From: Candidatus Cloacimonadota bacterium
GTDB lineage: Bacteria > Cloacimonadota > Cloacimonadia > Cloacimonadales > TCS61
Assembly (NCBI GenBank): GCA_030445745.1
Contig: JASUTE010000014.1
Span: forward strand, 1-42,582
DNA length: 42,582 nt
Reading direction: 5' to 3'
Every line of letters begins with the position of its first letter. The stretch's first letter is position 1. A program made the translations under genes and the position numbers. Shown here piece after piece: positions 8,319-16,803 of the stretch. The notes below the pieces were generated by a model, which was given only the letters and a program-made list of their open reading frames with translations, was not told where the DNA came from and ran no database searches.

Positions 8319-8690
8319 TTAATCTAGCTGAAAAAGAATTAGCAAGGCTTCGTCAATATTGGCCATCACTTTATCAGATACCATACCAAGTATTTTAATT
8401 AATCTAGAATTAATATTAATCGGCCTTGTTTGAAGACAATCGGCAATAGATTTTTTATTTAACCCATTTGTCTTATTTTTTTCAATAACAACATTAGTTA
8501 GTATTCTCTCTTTCTTAGCATTCCATTCGGTTATAGGTACCACCTGTAACACCGGTAAGTAAGCGTTTTTATTATAAGCGTTATTGGTTACTATTACACA
8601 GGGTCTAACCTTTCCTGTTTCCGAACCCAAAACAGGATTTAGATCTACGCTTACTACCATTCCTCTTTTTAAGTTTCTCATTCTGGCCAT
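8319..8690 (-). CDS. mazF: MazF/PemK-family endoribonuclease toxin
   Basis: The 123-residue product matches the MazF fold: an N-terminal GMVVSVDLNPVLGSETGKVRPCVIVTNN block (Arg29 in the KVRP loop) and VVPIT (Thr54), the two positions that form the RNA-cleaving site in the family. The C-terminal half has QTRPI and a helix ending in LFQL. It is expected to cut specific mRNA sequences when its partner is lost. The start overlaps the end of the upstream antitoxin gene by 13 bases, as is usual for toxin-antitoxin pairs. It converges with the barrel gene across a 100-base gap. Confidence 0.92.
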   Translation of the reverse strand: MARMRNLKRGMVVSVDLNPVLGSETGKVRPCVIVTNNAYNKNAYLPVLQVVPITEWNAKKERILTNVVIEKNKTNGLNKKSIADCLQTRPININSRLIKILGMVSDKVMANIDEALLILFQLD

Positions 8691-8911
8691 TCACCAACTG
8701 CTGAATTAGTCAAAACCTGTAATTCATTATCTTTAGAATATATCTCAGCATATAGTTTCGCAGATTTCTCTAGTTGTTTTTTTTTATATTCTGCAATAAG
8801 TAAATCCAAAGCACGCCTGAACATTGAACTTTTATTTTTAAATCCATACGACTTGTAATTATTAATAAATTCCTGCTGCTTAACAGTTATACTTACTTTT
8901 GTCTGTATCAT
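8678..8911 (-). CDS. ribbon-helix-helix-like antitoxin of the MazF pair
   Basis: This 77-residue protein starts at the ATG at 8911, chosen because an AGGAGG ribosome binding site precedes it. A longer in-frame start at 8959 lacks one. Residues 2-10 (IQTKVSITV) look like the DNA-contacting strand of a ribbon-helix-helix domain, followed by two helices (about 11-20 and 26-42). The charged C-terminal part (about 43-77) is probably the toxin-wrapping region. By family rules it represses its own operon and neutralises MazF. It is not a close match to the classical AbrB-type MazE, so no symbol is given. Confidence 0.78.
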   Translation of the reverse strand: MIQTKVSITVKQQEFINNYKSYGFKNKSSMFRRALDLLIAEYKKKQLEKSAKLYAEIYSKDNELQVLTNSAVGEWPE

Positions 8912-8957
8912 GCGACCTCCTAAATAGGACTTTATTTTAGACCTGATTAATAGGCCC

Positions 8958-8986
8958 ATAAAACCAGGACCATACTAACTTGTCAA
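8958..8986 (-). promoter_or_regulatory. candidate promoter of the toxin-antitoxin operon
   Basis: On the minus strand, TTGACA (plus 8981-8986) is followed by a 17-base spacer and TTTTAT (plus 8958-8963), a fair sigma-70-like pair about 47 bases before the antitoxin start. Confidence 0.45.
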
Positions 8987-8993
8987 ATCTTTT

Positions 8994-9023
8994 TAAACAT
9001 ATATTTGTTAAATCTTATGTTTA
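8994..9023. repeat. inverted repeat upstream of the antitoxin gene
   Basis: TAAACATA (8994-9001) and TATGTTTA (9016-9023) form a perfect 8-base inverted repeat just upstream of the candidate toxin-antitoxin promoter. It could be an operator for the antitoxin, or a hairpin downstream of the bcp stop. There is no T-tract on the minus strand. Confidence 0.35.
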
Positions 9024-9067
9024 GTAAACGGTTTATTAGAGATTTTGGGATTCACACTATTCAATCT

Positions 9068-9541
9068 CTATTTTATTTCCTCTTTCAGTATCTCCAAAAC
9101 CTTATCGGCATGGCCTTGGGCTTTTACTTTATACATAGCTTTATAAATTTTGCCTTGTGGATCTATGATGAAGGTGCTGCGTACAGGGCCCATAACCTCT
9201 TTACCAAACATCTTTTTGGGTTGCCATACTCCATATTTCTGCATCACTTTGGTATCAGGGTCACTCAATAATTCTAAGTTCAGTTCTTGCTTGCTAATAA
9301 AATTCACGTGGCTTTTTACCGAATCTTTGCTAACACCAACCACTTGTACGCCCAATTTTTGGAACTCATCCACCAAGCAGGTGAAATCTTTGGCTTCTAA
9401 GGTACACCCGGGAGTGTTATCTTTCGGATAAAAATACAGCACTAACCATTTCCCTTTAAAATCACTTAACTTTACTTCTTCCCCATCCTGATTTTGCAAA
9501 GTAAACTCAGGTGCTTTATCATTTTGTTCTAATTTAGCCAT
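9068..9541 (-). CDS. bcp: thiol peroxidase, BCP/PrxQ family
   Basis: This 157-residue cytoplasmic peroxiredoxin is predicted to reduce hydrogen peroxide and organic peroxides using thioredoxin. It has the family start (KAPEFTLQNQDG), the FYPKDNTPGCT motif with the peroxidatic Cys46, and the conserved Arg in GPVRSTFIID. Length is normal. The second Cys usually five residues after the first is Lys here; another Cys is at 55. Resolution may therefore use Cys55 or an external thiol. A GGGAGG ribosome binding site precedes the ATG. The gene is divergent from murI across a 279-base gap that must hold both promoters. Confidence 0.93.
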   Translation of the reverse strand: MAKLEQNDKAPEFTLQNQDGEEVKLSDFKGKWLVLYFYPKDNTPGCTLEAKDFTCLVDEFQKLGVQVVGVSKDSVKSHVNFISKQELNLELLSDPDTKVMQKYGVWQPKKMFGKEVMGPVRSTFIIDPQGKIYKAMYKVKAQGHADKVLEILKEEIK

Positions 9542-9820
9542 CTTAGCCTCCCTTTTTCTTTTTACTTTTTTTTCTTTTCTTTCAATACCTTCATTATTTT
9601 ATAGTGTAATATCTTTCCTATTATTTCCCATACTATTTTTTATAACTTGAAAATATTGAAGATAAGTTCTTTAACTTTACTGTGGCTCTAGTTGAGGTGA
9701 ATAAAGATATCCTCAAATTTTGCATTCACTGTTTAACTGAAATATCATTTCACCAAAACTAACCCACTTGACAATAAAACAAAAACAGGAAATTTGGGTT
9801 AAAACTAAAAAGAGGCAATT

Positions 9821-10627
9821 TTGAAAAAACAACCGATCGGGATTTTTGATTCAGGAATCGGCGGACTTACGGTTTTCAAGGAAATTCGCAAGCAATTTCC
9901 ACAGGAAGACATCATCTATTTTGGCGATACTGCCCGTGTGCCTTATGGTCCCAAATCTCCCCAAACTGTGTTAAATTATTCAGTTCAAAATGCCAGATTT
10001 TTATTGCAAAACGGCGCTAAAATAATCGTGGTAGCCTGCAACACATCTGCTTCGGTAGCCCTGCAAAAATTGCGCGAGATCTTACCCATACCGATTATTG
10101 GAGTTATACAACCCGGTGCTGCCCACGCAACTAGCGTCACCCAAAATGGGAAAATTGGCATAATCGGAACCGAGGGAACTATTCGTAGCGATGCTTACAG
10201 CCATGCTATAAAAAATATCGACCCCAAAATACAAGTCTTTAGCAAAGCCTGCCCCCTACTGGTTTCTTTGGTAGAAGAAGGCTGGGAAGAACATCAAATC
10301 TCCGAGCTTATAATTCGTGAATACCTGCAAGATTTGCAACAGCAAGATATCGACACCCTGGTTTTGGGATGCACCCACTACCCCATTCTAAAAAAAGCAA
10401 TTGGTAAAATTGTGGGCAAAAATATTAAACTGGTAGATAGTGCTGAAGCTGTAGCTGCCAACCTGAAAGAAATGCTTCCTAATCCGGAAACAGAAACTGA
10501 CGGCTCTAACAAATTCTACGTTAGCGATAATGAAGATAAATTTCGCCAAATAGCAACCAGAATCCTGAACCGAGAAATTGAACCTTTACACCGAGTTACC
10601 CTAGGCGAAAGCTGGTTTGTGGAATAA
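9821..10627 (+). CDS. murI: glutamate racemase
   Basis: This enzyme interconverts L- and D-glutamate in the cytoplasm to supply D-Glu for peptidoglycan. The 268-residue protein has the family start GIFDSGIGGLTV, the catalytic Cys73 in VACNTSA, and the partner Cys184 with His186 in LGCTHYP. It begins at a TTG codon: a GAGG ribosome binding site is placed five bases before it and the first residues align with the family, while no suitable ATG exists. It is the first gene of a tight run; its stop overlaps the next start as TAATG. Confidence 0.95.
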   Translation: MKKQPIGIFDSGIGGLTVFKEIRKQFPQEDIIYFGDTARVPYGPKSPQTVLNYSVQNARFLLQNGAKIIVVACNTSASVALQKLREILPIPIIGVIQPGAAHATSVTQNGKIGIIGTEGTIRSDAYSHAIKNIDPKIQVFSKACPLLVSLVEEGWEEHQISELIIREYLQDLQQQDIDTLVLGCTHYPILKKAIGKIVGKNIKLVDSAEAVAANLKEMLPNPETETDGSNKFYVSDNEDKFRQIATRILNREIEPLHRVTLGESWFVE

Positions 10628-11664
10628 TGCAGGAATACACTCAATTCGTAGAAAAACTACTGGAAAATATCTTGGAGATTCACCAAGAGCAGGTGGTTAG
10701 CATCTCTGGTGAGCTACAAAATTCCGAAAATTCACCACAACCCTTGGCTGAAATACCTTTCCTAGAAGAACTTGCTTTGCAAATTAGGAAGAAAAAAGCT
10801 TTTCCTATTTTGGATATTTCTACCGCTAATCTGAAAAAACGCTTCTTTCAAGAATTGCCACCAGAAGCACAAAATTTAAGACCCAAATATATTGAAAAAC
10901 TGTTCCAACTCACCGATTTTTTCATTGAAATAAGTTGGAAAGGAATTGCGCGAGGCTTTCCTACTATGCCAACTAAACTTAACAGTATTTTCCAGAATAT
11001 ATCTCGTTCTATTTGGCAAAAACCACTGCAAAATGGCAAAAAAATGGTGCTGCTAAATTTCCCAGATGCCGAACTGGCTAATTTTATTCACTATGATAAC
11101 CGCCAGCTGCACGAGCTGTATTTGGATGCTGTGAATATAGACTATGAAGAGCAGGAAAAACTAGGCCACAATTATATTAAAAAGTTCAAAAAGTTTTCCA
11201 AATATCAACTCATTACTGCGGATGATAGCTTGGAATTAGAGATAACACCCAGCCAAATAGAGCTAAACGATAATAAACAAACCCATTTAGTTATCTTTCC
11301 CAGGGGTAACATCAAAATGAATATTGTTGCCGATAGTTTAAACGGAATTTTCGATGCTGAGAAAGTTTACTACAAGAACTATTTTTACCAAAATGCCAAG
11401 ATCTCTTTCCAGGCTGGTAAAATCCAGTTCATATCTTTCCAGCAAGAAAGCGAAGCCAACTATATTTTGCAGACCAAGTTAGAACACAGATCCAGTGAAT
11501 GTGAGATGATTTTGGGCATAAATAACGGTATAACAGAATTATGTGGTTATTATCTTTACGATACAGTAAGAGAGGGCAATCTCTCTTTAAAATTATATGA
11601 TGAGAAGGGGATGCCCATATTATTTTCCAATATGAACGTAAAAATAAAAAATATAAAGGATTAG
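10627..11664 (+). CDS. M29 aminopeptidase-like protein, probably inactive
   Basis: The 345-residue product has a weak but recognisable resemblance to thermophilic aminopeptidases of family M29. The N-terminal helix-strand unit reads like their substrate-side domain, and residues 222-262 parallel the family's PSGE block followed by a gapped NG turn. Here that block is FPRGN (224-228), so the expected Glu ligand is Asn. I also do not see the His-rich metal-site ending, so it is probably not a metallopeptidase in the usual sense. No signal peptide. It sits between murI (one-base overlap) and pyrG (three-base gap). Function unknown; the family call is tentative. Confidence 0.5.
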   Translation: MQEYTQFVEKLLENILEIHQEQVVSISGELQNSENSPQPLAEIPFLEELALQIRKKKAFPILDISTANLKKRFFQELPPEAQNLRPKYIEKLFQLTDFFIEISWKGIARGFPTMPTKLNSIFQNISRSIWQKPLQNGKKMVLLNFPDAELANFIHYDNRQLHELYLDAVNIDYEEQEKLGHNYIKKFKKFSKYQLITADDSLELEITPSQIELNDNKQTHLVIFPRGNIKMNIVADSLNGIFDAEKVYYKNYFYQNAKISFQAGKIQFISFQQESEANYILQTKLEHRSSECEMILGINNGITELCGYYLYDTVREGNLSLKLYDEKGMPILFSNMNVKIKNIKD

Positions 11665-11667
11665 GAG

Positions 11668-13272
11668 ATGGCTAAACATATTTTTGTTATTGGAGGAGTG
11701 TTATCGTCTTTAGGAAAAGGGATCGCTTCAGCTTCCATTGGATTACTTTTAAAGAAAATGGGTTACAACGTGGTGATGCAAAAGTTGGACCCCTATTTGA
11801 ATGTAGATCCGGGCACAATGAGTCCCTTCCAACATGGCGAAGTTTTCGTAACCGATGACGGCGCTGAAACAGACCTTGATCTGGGTCATTACGAAAGGTT
11901 TATCGGAAAACCTCTTAACAAAAATTCCAATGCTACTTCGGGACAAATCTACGATACTGTGTTAAAAAAAGAGCGGCGCGGCGATTATCTGGGAAAAACG
12001 GTACAAGTTATTCCGCACGTTACTAACGAAATCAAGCGCCTTATCCGCAAAATGGATGACGATAATGATTTTGTTATCACTGAAATCGGCGGTACTGTTG
12101 GCGATATTGAAAGCCAACCATTTTTGGAAGCTATTCGCCAGTTCAGAATGGAAAACGGACGTGAAAATTCTATGTTTATCTTTCTCACCTATGTTCCGCT
12201 TATTCGCTCTGCGGGTGAATTGAAAACCAAACCTACTCAGCATGCTACCTATAAACTCCGCGAAATCGGTATTCAACCAGATATACTATTGTGCCGTTCC
12301 GAAGAATATTTTAATGACGAGATTCGTAATAAAATAGCACTATTTACCAATGTGGATAAAGATCATGTGATAAATGCTGTGGATGTTCCCTGTATTTATG
12401 AAGTTCCACGAGTTTATATAAAAGCTAACCTGCCAGCTCTGATCTGTAAGCATTTCAATGTTTACCGCTACGAAATTGATTTCCGTGATTGGGATACTTT
12501 TCTAAATAATATCAAAAATCCTGAGAAAAAAGTTAAAATAGCCGTTTGTGGCAAATATGTAAAACATCAGGATGCCTACAAAAGTGTGGGTGAAGCACTT
12601 ATACACGCAGCTGCTCATCAAAAACTCGATCTCACTATCAACTGGGTTGATTCTGAAAAAAATCATACGGAAGCGATGATAAAAGAACAACTTCAGGATG
12701 CTGATGGCATCTTGATACCTGGCGGTTTTGGTGTGCGTGGCATCGAAGGAAAGATCGCGATAGCCAAATTTGCCCGTGAAAACAAAATTCCCTTTTTTGG
12801 AATTTGTTTAGGAATGCAAATAGCTGTTATCGAGTTTGCTCAGAATGTTTGCGGATTGGAAAACGCTTACAGCACCGAATTCGACGAAGGCTGCAAAAAT
12901 CCTGTAATCGATTTGATGAACGATCAACATTACATCGATATGATGGGTGGCAGTATGCGCCTGGGTGCTTTTCCTTGCCAACTGAAACCCCAAAGCCTGG
13001 CAGCAAAGGTTTATAAAAAAGAAAATATCTCAGAACGCCATCGCCATCGTTATGAATTTAATAATCAATATCGTGATATTTTGGAAGAAAACGGTATGCA
13101 GATCTCGGGGACATCGCCAGATGACCTGTTGGTGGAAATAGTAGAACTCCCCGATCATCCCTTCTACCTGGCAGTGCAATTCCATCCCGAATTCAAATCT
13201 CGCCCCGATCTTCCCCATCCTATTTTTAGTGAGTTTTTACGAGCTTCCGTAGAAAACCAAACAAAAAAATGA
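11668..13272 (+). CDS. pyrG: CTP synthase
   Basis: This cytoplasmic enzyme makes CTP from UTP, ATP and glutamine. The 534-residue protein has both expected domains. The N-terminal synthetase has the loop GGVLSSLGKGIASAS (about residues 9-23) and ITEIGGTVGDIES. The C-terminal glutamine amidotransferase (about 288-530) has Cys380 in GICLGMQ and the His506/Glu508 pair in QFHPEF. All catalytic residues are present. An AAAGGA ribosome binding site precedes the ATG. The stop overlaps the following gene by four bases (ATGA). Confidence 0.98.
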   Translation: MAKHIFVIGGVLSSLGKGIASASIGLLLKKMGYNVVMQKLDPYLNVDPGTMSPFQHGEVFVTDDGAETDLDLGHYERFIGKPLNKNSNATSGQIYDTVLKKERRGDYLGKTVQVIPHVTNEIKRLIRKMDDDNDFVITEIGGTVGDIESQPFLEAIRQFRMENGRENSMFIFLTYVPLIRSAGELKTKPTQHATYKLREIGIQPDILLCRSEEYFNDEIRNKIALFTNVDKDHVINAVDVPCIYEVPRVYIKANLPALICKHFNVYRYEIDFRDWDTFLNNIKNPEKKVKIAVCGKYVKHQDAYKSVGEALIHAAAHQKLDLTINWVDSEKNHTEAMIKEQLQDADGILIPGGFGVRGIEGKIAIAKFARENKIPFFGICLGMQIAVIEFAQNVCGLENAYSTEFDEGCKNPVIDLMNDQHYIDMMGGSMRLGAFPCQLKPQSLAAKVYKKENISERHRHRYEFNNQYRDILEENGMQISGTSPDDLLVEIVELPDHPFYLAVQFHPEFKSRPDLPHPIFSEFLRASVENQTKK

Positions 13273-14171
13273 GAAAAATCGTCACCATTCTACTAATTTT
13301 AGCTTTCTGTTTTTTAAACGCCGAGTATAAGATCTTCTCTGGCTATAAAGAGATAGATATACCTTTGCTGGCTGCAGAGCTACAAAGTTACGATGTTATC
13401 TTTTTTGGCGAATTGCACGAAGAAGAACTGCTGCATCAGTTAGAATTAGAATTACTTCAACAGTTTTATGCCCTGAATTCCGAAATTTGTGTTTCTTTGG
13501 AAATGTTCGAACGCGATGTACAATCCTTACTAAACAGCTATCTGCAAGGAAAAATAAACGAAGACGAATTTCTACAAAAAAGTCGTCCTTGGCATAATTA
13601 CACTACAGCTTACAAGCCCTTGGTAGAATTTTCCAAACAACATTCTTTACCTGTTTTAGCTGCCAATGTGCCACGTCGCTATGCTGCCATGCTGAATAAA
13701 CAAGGTAAAGCAGCGCTATACAGCCTACCAGCAGCCGAACAAAAGTTCATTGCAGATTCACTAGTGGTGCTTGATGACGAATGTAAACAGCGTTTTTTCC
13801 AAACTATGGCTATTAATATGGGTATTCAGCATGTTAGCCAAAAGCATAGTAAAATGTTGGATTCGGTTTATGCAGCCCAATGTTTAAAAGATGACACTAT
13901 GGCTGAATCTATTGCAGACTTTTTACAACAAAATCCCAATACCAAAGTAATTCACTACAACGGTGGATTTCACAGTGATTATCACCTGGGTACAGCCCAA
14001 AAATTAAAATTACTGGGACCAAAACTTAAAATCGCTGTTATTGCTTCTGAACCGCTACCCCCTGGTTCACAGTTAGTAGTTAGCGATAACCAAAAAGGGG
14101 ATTTTATAATCGTTTTTCATCGCAAGCCAGCAGAAAAACAACCTAAAATGCCACAATTTAAACATGAATAA
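13269..14171 (+). CDS. ChaN-family haem-binding-like secreted protein
   Basis: The 300-residue product has a signal peptide of about 18 residues (ending LNA) and then a ChaN/Tiki-type domain. IFFGELHEEELLHQ (about residues 44-57) and VSLEMFERDVQ (about 76-86) match the family's conserved acidic-His positions. LAANVPRR and a later HYNGGFHSDY (about 234-243) complete the pattern. Members are envelope proteins implicated in haem or iron handling; the exact job is unknown here. A lipobox is not convincing because Phe precedes the only nearby Cys. It overlaps pyrG by four bases and the next gene by eight. Confidence 0.8.
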   Translation: MRKIVTILLILAFCFLNAEYKIFSGYKEIDIPLLAAELQSYDVIFFGELHEEELLHQLELELLQQFYALNSEICVSLEMFERDVQSLLNSYLQGKINEDEFLQKSRPWHNYTTAYKPLVEFSKQHSLPVLAANVPRRYAAMLNKQGKAALYSLPAAEQKFIADSLVVLDDECKQRFFQTMAINMGIQHVSQKHSKMLDSVYAAQCLKDDTMAESIADFLQQNPNTKVIHYNGGFHSDYHLGTAQKLKLLGPKLKIAVIASEPLPPGSQLVVSDNQKGDFIIVFHRKPAEKQPKMPQFKHE

Positions 14172-14898
14172 ACTTTCCAAGAATCATCTAAAAGAGCTGC
14201 ACAAGCTGAAACAGAAAAAATATCGTCAACAAACTGGTAAGATAATTATAGAAGGCAAACGGCTGCTAAAACAGCTTTTAGAAAATGACCAGAAGCCTCT
14301 GGAAATAATCGTTAATGGTAATGTGGATTTTAGTTTACCAGATGATATTCCAATTTGGCAGGCAGAACAATGGCAAATAGATAAACTTACCGAGAGCAAA
14401 AATGCACAAAATATTGCTGCAGTTTTCAGTCCTACAACTTTACCGCTGCCTCAAAATTACGAATTTATTCTGTATTTGGATAACATCAAAGACCCTGGTA
14501 ATTTGGGAACCATTATTCGCACAGCTGCAGCAGCAGGTTTAGATGCCGTAGTTCTTTCGGAAAACAGTTGTGAAATTTTTAACCCTAAAGTAGTACGCGC
14601 TTCTTTGGGAATGGTGTTCCAAATACCAACTTTAAGCAAAAACTGGCAGTGGCTAACAGAGCAAACAGCACAAATCATCACCACTTCTTCGCATAACGCC
14701 AATGATGTTTTCAGCTTTCAACCACAAAAACCACTAATTCTGGTAATTGGTTCAGAAGCTTTCGGAGTAAATTCCAACATTGATAAACTAGCTGATGCCA
14801 AGGTAAAAATTCCAATGAGCAATAAAATAGAATCTTTAAATGCTGCAGCAGCTGCTGCCGTTACTATTTTTACTCTAAAAAATAGAATAGGAAAATAA
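14164..14898 (+). CDS. SpoU/TrmH-family RNA 2'-O-methyltransferase
   Basis: This cytoplasmic SAM-dependent enzyme probably methylates a ribose in 23S rRNA (RlmB-like) or tRNA. The 244-residue protein has an N-terminal substrate-binding unit and the knotted SPOUT domain from about residue 95. Motif 1 is DPGNLGTIIRTAAAAG with the catalytic Arg. Motif 2 is IGSEAFGV. Motif 3 is IPMSNKIESLNAAAAAA. The target nucleotide cannot be fixed from sequence. It overlaps the ChaN-like gene by eight bases and is followed by an 86-base gap before the dihydrouridine synthase, so translation may be coupled upstream. Confidence 0.9.
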   Translation: MNKLSKNHLKELHKLKQKKYRQQTGKIIIEGKRLLKQLLENDQKPLEIIVNGNVDFSLPDDIPIWQAEQWQIDKLTESKNAQNIAAVFSPTTLPLPQNYEFILYLDNIKDPGNLGTIIRTAAAAGLDAVVLSENSCEIFNPKVVRASLGMVFQIPTLSKNWQWLTEQTAQIITTSSHNANDVFSFQPQKPLILVIGSEAFGVNSNIDKLADAKVKIPMSNKIESLNAAAAAAVTIFTLKNRIGK

Positions 14899-14984
14899 TA
14901 AGATGTTCAAAGTATTTGATATTTCAGTTGGTAGTTTTAAAATAGCAGTAGCTTTAGTTTAGCATAGTTAGTTAATATAAATTT

Positions 14985-15935
14985 ATGAATTTACACAAAC
15001 TGATAGATGGTAAAATCTGGCTGGCGCCCTTGGCCGGCTATACCGATTTTGCTTTTCGCCAGATCTGTAAAAAAATGGGCGCCGATGTTATGGTTAGCGA
15101 AATGGTAAGTGCAGATGGGCTTATTTACAACTACGACCGCAGTATTTCCTATGCCCAGTTCAACGATTTTCAGCGTCCATTTGGCATCCAGCTCTTTGGC
15201 TCTGAAGCAAAAACGATGGCAGCTGCAGCCCAAAAAATACTACCTCTACAGCCCGATTTTGTAGATCTGAACATGGGTTGCCCGGTAAAGAAAGTAGTAA
15301 AACGTGGTGCTGGCTCAGCCTTGATGCAAACCCCACAAAAAGCAGCTCAAATAACTTCTTCAGTAAAAAAAGTATTAGAAAAAGTAGGAATTCCACTTAG
15401 TGTAAAATTTCGAGCTGGGTGGAAAGAAGTTACAGCAATAGAATTTGCCCAAAGAATGCAAGCTAGCGGTGCCGATATGCTTTGTTTACACGCTCGTACC
15501 CAAAAACAGATGTTTAGTGGTAAGGCGGATTGGCAACTGATTGCAGCGGTTAAACAAAAGCTACAAATTCCGCTGATTGGGAATGGTGATGTTGTTTCTG
15601 CCGAGAGTGCTCATCAATTGTTCCAAACAAGTGGCTGCGATAGTGTGATGATTGGACGGGGAATTTATGGAAAACCCTGGCTTTTTAGGGAAATAAAACA
15701 GAAAAAACTGCTTTCAGCTTTGCAAAAACTGGAAATAATAAAGCAGCATTTGCAATTGGCTCAGGAACATGCTAGCCGCCCTGAAGCTGGCATAAAAGAG
15801 ATGCGAAAACATCTGGCACATTACACAAAGGGTTTGACAGGTGGCTCCGATTTTAGAAATTCTATTAATCGTATTACAGATAAAAAAATAATTGTAGAAA
15901 AATTGGAAAATTTGTTTGAAGAAAATTATGAGTAA
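14985..15935 (+). CDS. dus: tRNA-dihydrouridine synthase
   Basis: This FMN-dependent enzyme reduces uridines in the tRNA D-loop using NADPH. The 316-residue protein shows the TIM-barrel start APLAGYTDFAFR, MVSAD, the catalytic Cys99 in NMGCPVKKV, LCLHARTQKQMFSGKADW, and the FMN-phosphate site GNGDV...GCDSVMIGRG followed by KPWLF. A DusB-type assignment is most likely from the motif set, but the subfamily is not certain. Its stop overlaps the start of the next gene by eight bases. Confidence 0.95.
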   Translation: MNLHKLIDGKIWLAPLAGYTDFAFRQICKKMGADVMVSEMVSADGLIYNYDRSISYAQFNDFQRPFGIQLFGSEAKTMAAAAQKILPLQPDFVDLNMGCPVKKVVKRGAGSALMQTPQKAAQITSSVKKVLEKVGIPLSVKFRAGWKEVTAIEFAQRMQASGADMLCLHARTQKQMFSGKADWQLIAAVKQKLQIPLIGNGDVVSAESAHQLFQTSGCDSVMIGRGIYGKPWLFREIKQKKLLSALQKLEIIKQHLQLAQEHASRPEAGIKEMRKHLAHYTKGLTGGSDFRNSINRITDKKIIVEKLENLFEENYE

Positions 15936-16803
15936 GATAGATAAAATAATTTGGCAGGCCAAATATGGCAAAAGCCGCAACTGGCTGGAAATAAAAAAAA
16001 CATTGGAAAATGGGATCAAACAGTTTCCACAAGCTACAGAGCTATATTTGGAGCTGGGAAAGCTATTCCAATATAAAAAATTGTATAAAAAAGCTATAAA
16101 CACCTACCAAAAAGCACTCGCAACCGACCCTCACAACGATGAGATCAAATTCAAGATTGGTAATTGCTTCCTATTCTTACGAGAATATAAATTAGCTTTA
16201 GACTATTACCTAAAAATAGAAAATGATATCCCTGAATTTTATTACAACAAAGCCTATGCCTATTCCAAATTGGGAAAATTAACCATTGCAGCAGATATTA
16301 TAAAGAAACTCATCTCCTTCAATATTAATTCTGAAATTCCTTATCTATTTTTGGCTGAGCTTAGCTTCAATATGGGAAAATATAATGATACAATAAAATA
16401 TGTTACTATTGCTGAAAAACGCTTCGGAGCTAAGCCAACAAAATTTTACTTACGCGGTTTAGCCTATTATCATCAAAAAATATGGCTGAAAGCTTATCTG
16501 GAATTTCAGAACGCTGCCAAAATGAAGTTTACCTCTCCCCAATTTTATCGCATCTACGGCATTACCTGCGAAAAAGTTGGCAAATCTAAAGAGGCAGAAG
16601 ATAACTTGCTATACAGCATCAAACTAGCTCCCTACGATCCTATTTCCTACATAGAATTAATTAAAGTTTATTTGGCACACGATAAAATATTGGAAGCTTA
16701 TAACATAATAAAATATGCAAAGGAAACATCTATCTCATCGTTTCCTTTGCAAATCCTGAAAAATCAAATCCTAAAGAAAATGGAAGAGAAAAACCGTAAG
16801 TAG
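15928..16803 (+). CDS. tetratricopeptide-repeat protein
   Basis: The 291-residue product contains about six to seven TPR-like helical pairs through its length, for example ELYLELGKLFQYKKLYKKAINTYQKALATDP near the N-terminus and a PQFYRIYGITCEKVGKSKEAE unit near residue 200. These form a scaffold for protein contacts. There is no signal peptide, so it is probably cytoplasmic. The ATG at 15928 is chosen over a TTG at 15916: it overlaps the dus stop in the ATGAGTAA arrangement common in this operon. The stop codon abuts the minus-strand protease stop with no bases between. Partner unknown. Confidence 0.8.
   Translation: MSKIDKIIWQAKYGKSRNWLEIKKTLENGIKQFPQATELYLELGKLFQYKKLYKKAINTYQKALATDPHNDEIKFKIGNCFLFLREYKLALDYYLKIENDIPEFYYNKAYAYSKLGKLTIAADIIKKLISFNINSEIPYLFLAELSFNMGKYNDTIKYVTIAEKRFGAKPTKFYLRGLAYYHQKIWLKAYLEFQNAAKMKFTSPQFYRIYGITCEKVGKSKEAEDNLLYSIKLAPYDPISYIELIKVYLAHDKILEAYNIIKYAKETSISSFPLQILKNQILKKMEEKNRK

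Noticed and set aside
9036-9069. Hairpin AGAGATT/AATCTCT as a bcp terminator
   Set aside because: The 18-base loop, overlap with the stop codon and lack of T residues on the minus strand make it unlikely.
14903-14962. A 19-codon frame between the SpoU methyltransferase and dus
   Set aside because: Too short, and it has no conserved feature to support it beyond a start and a stop.
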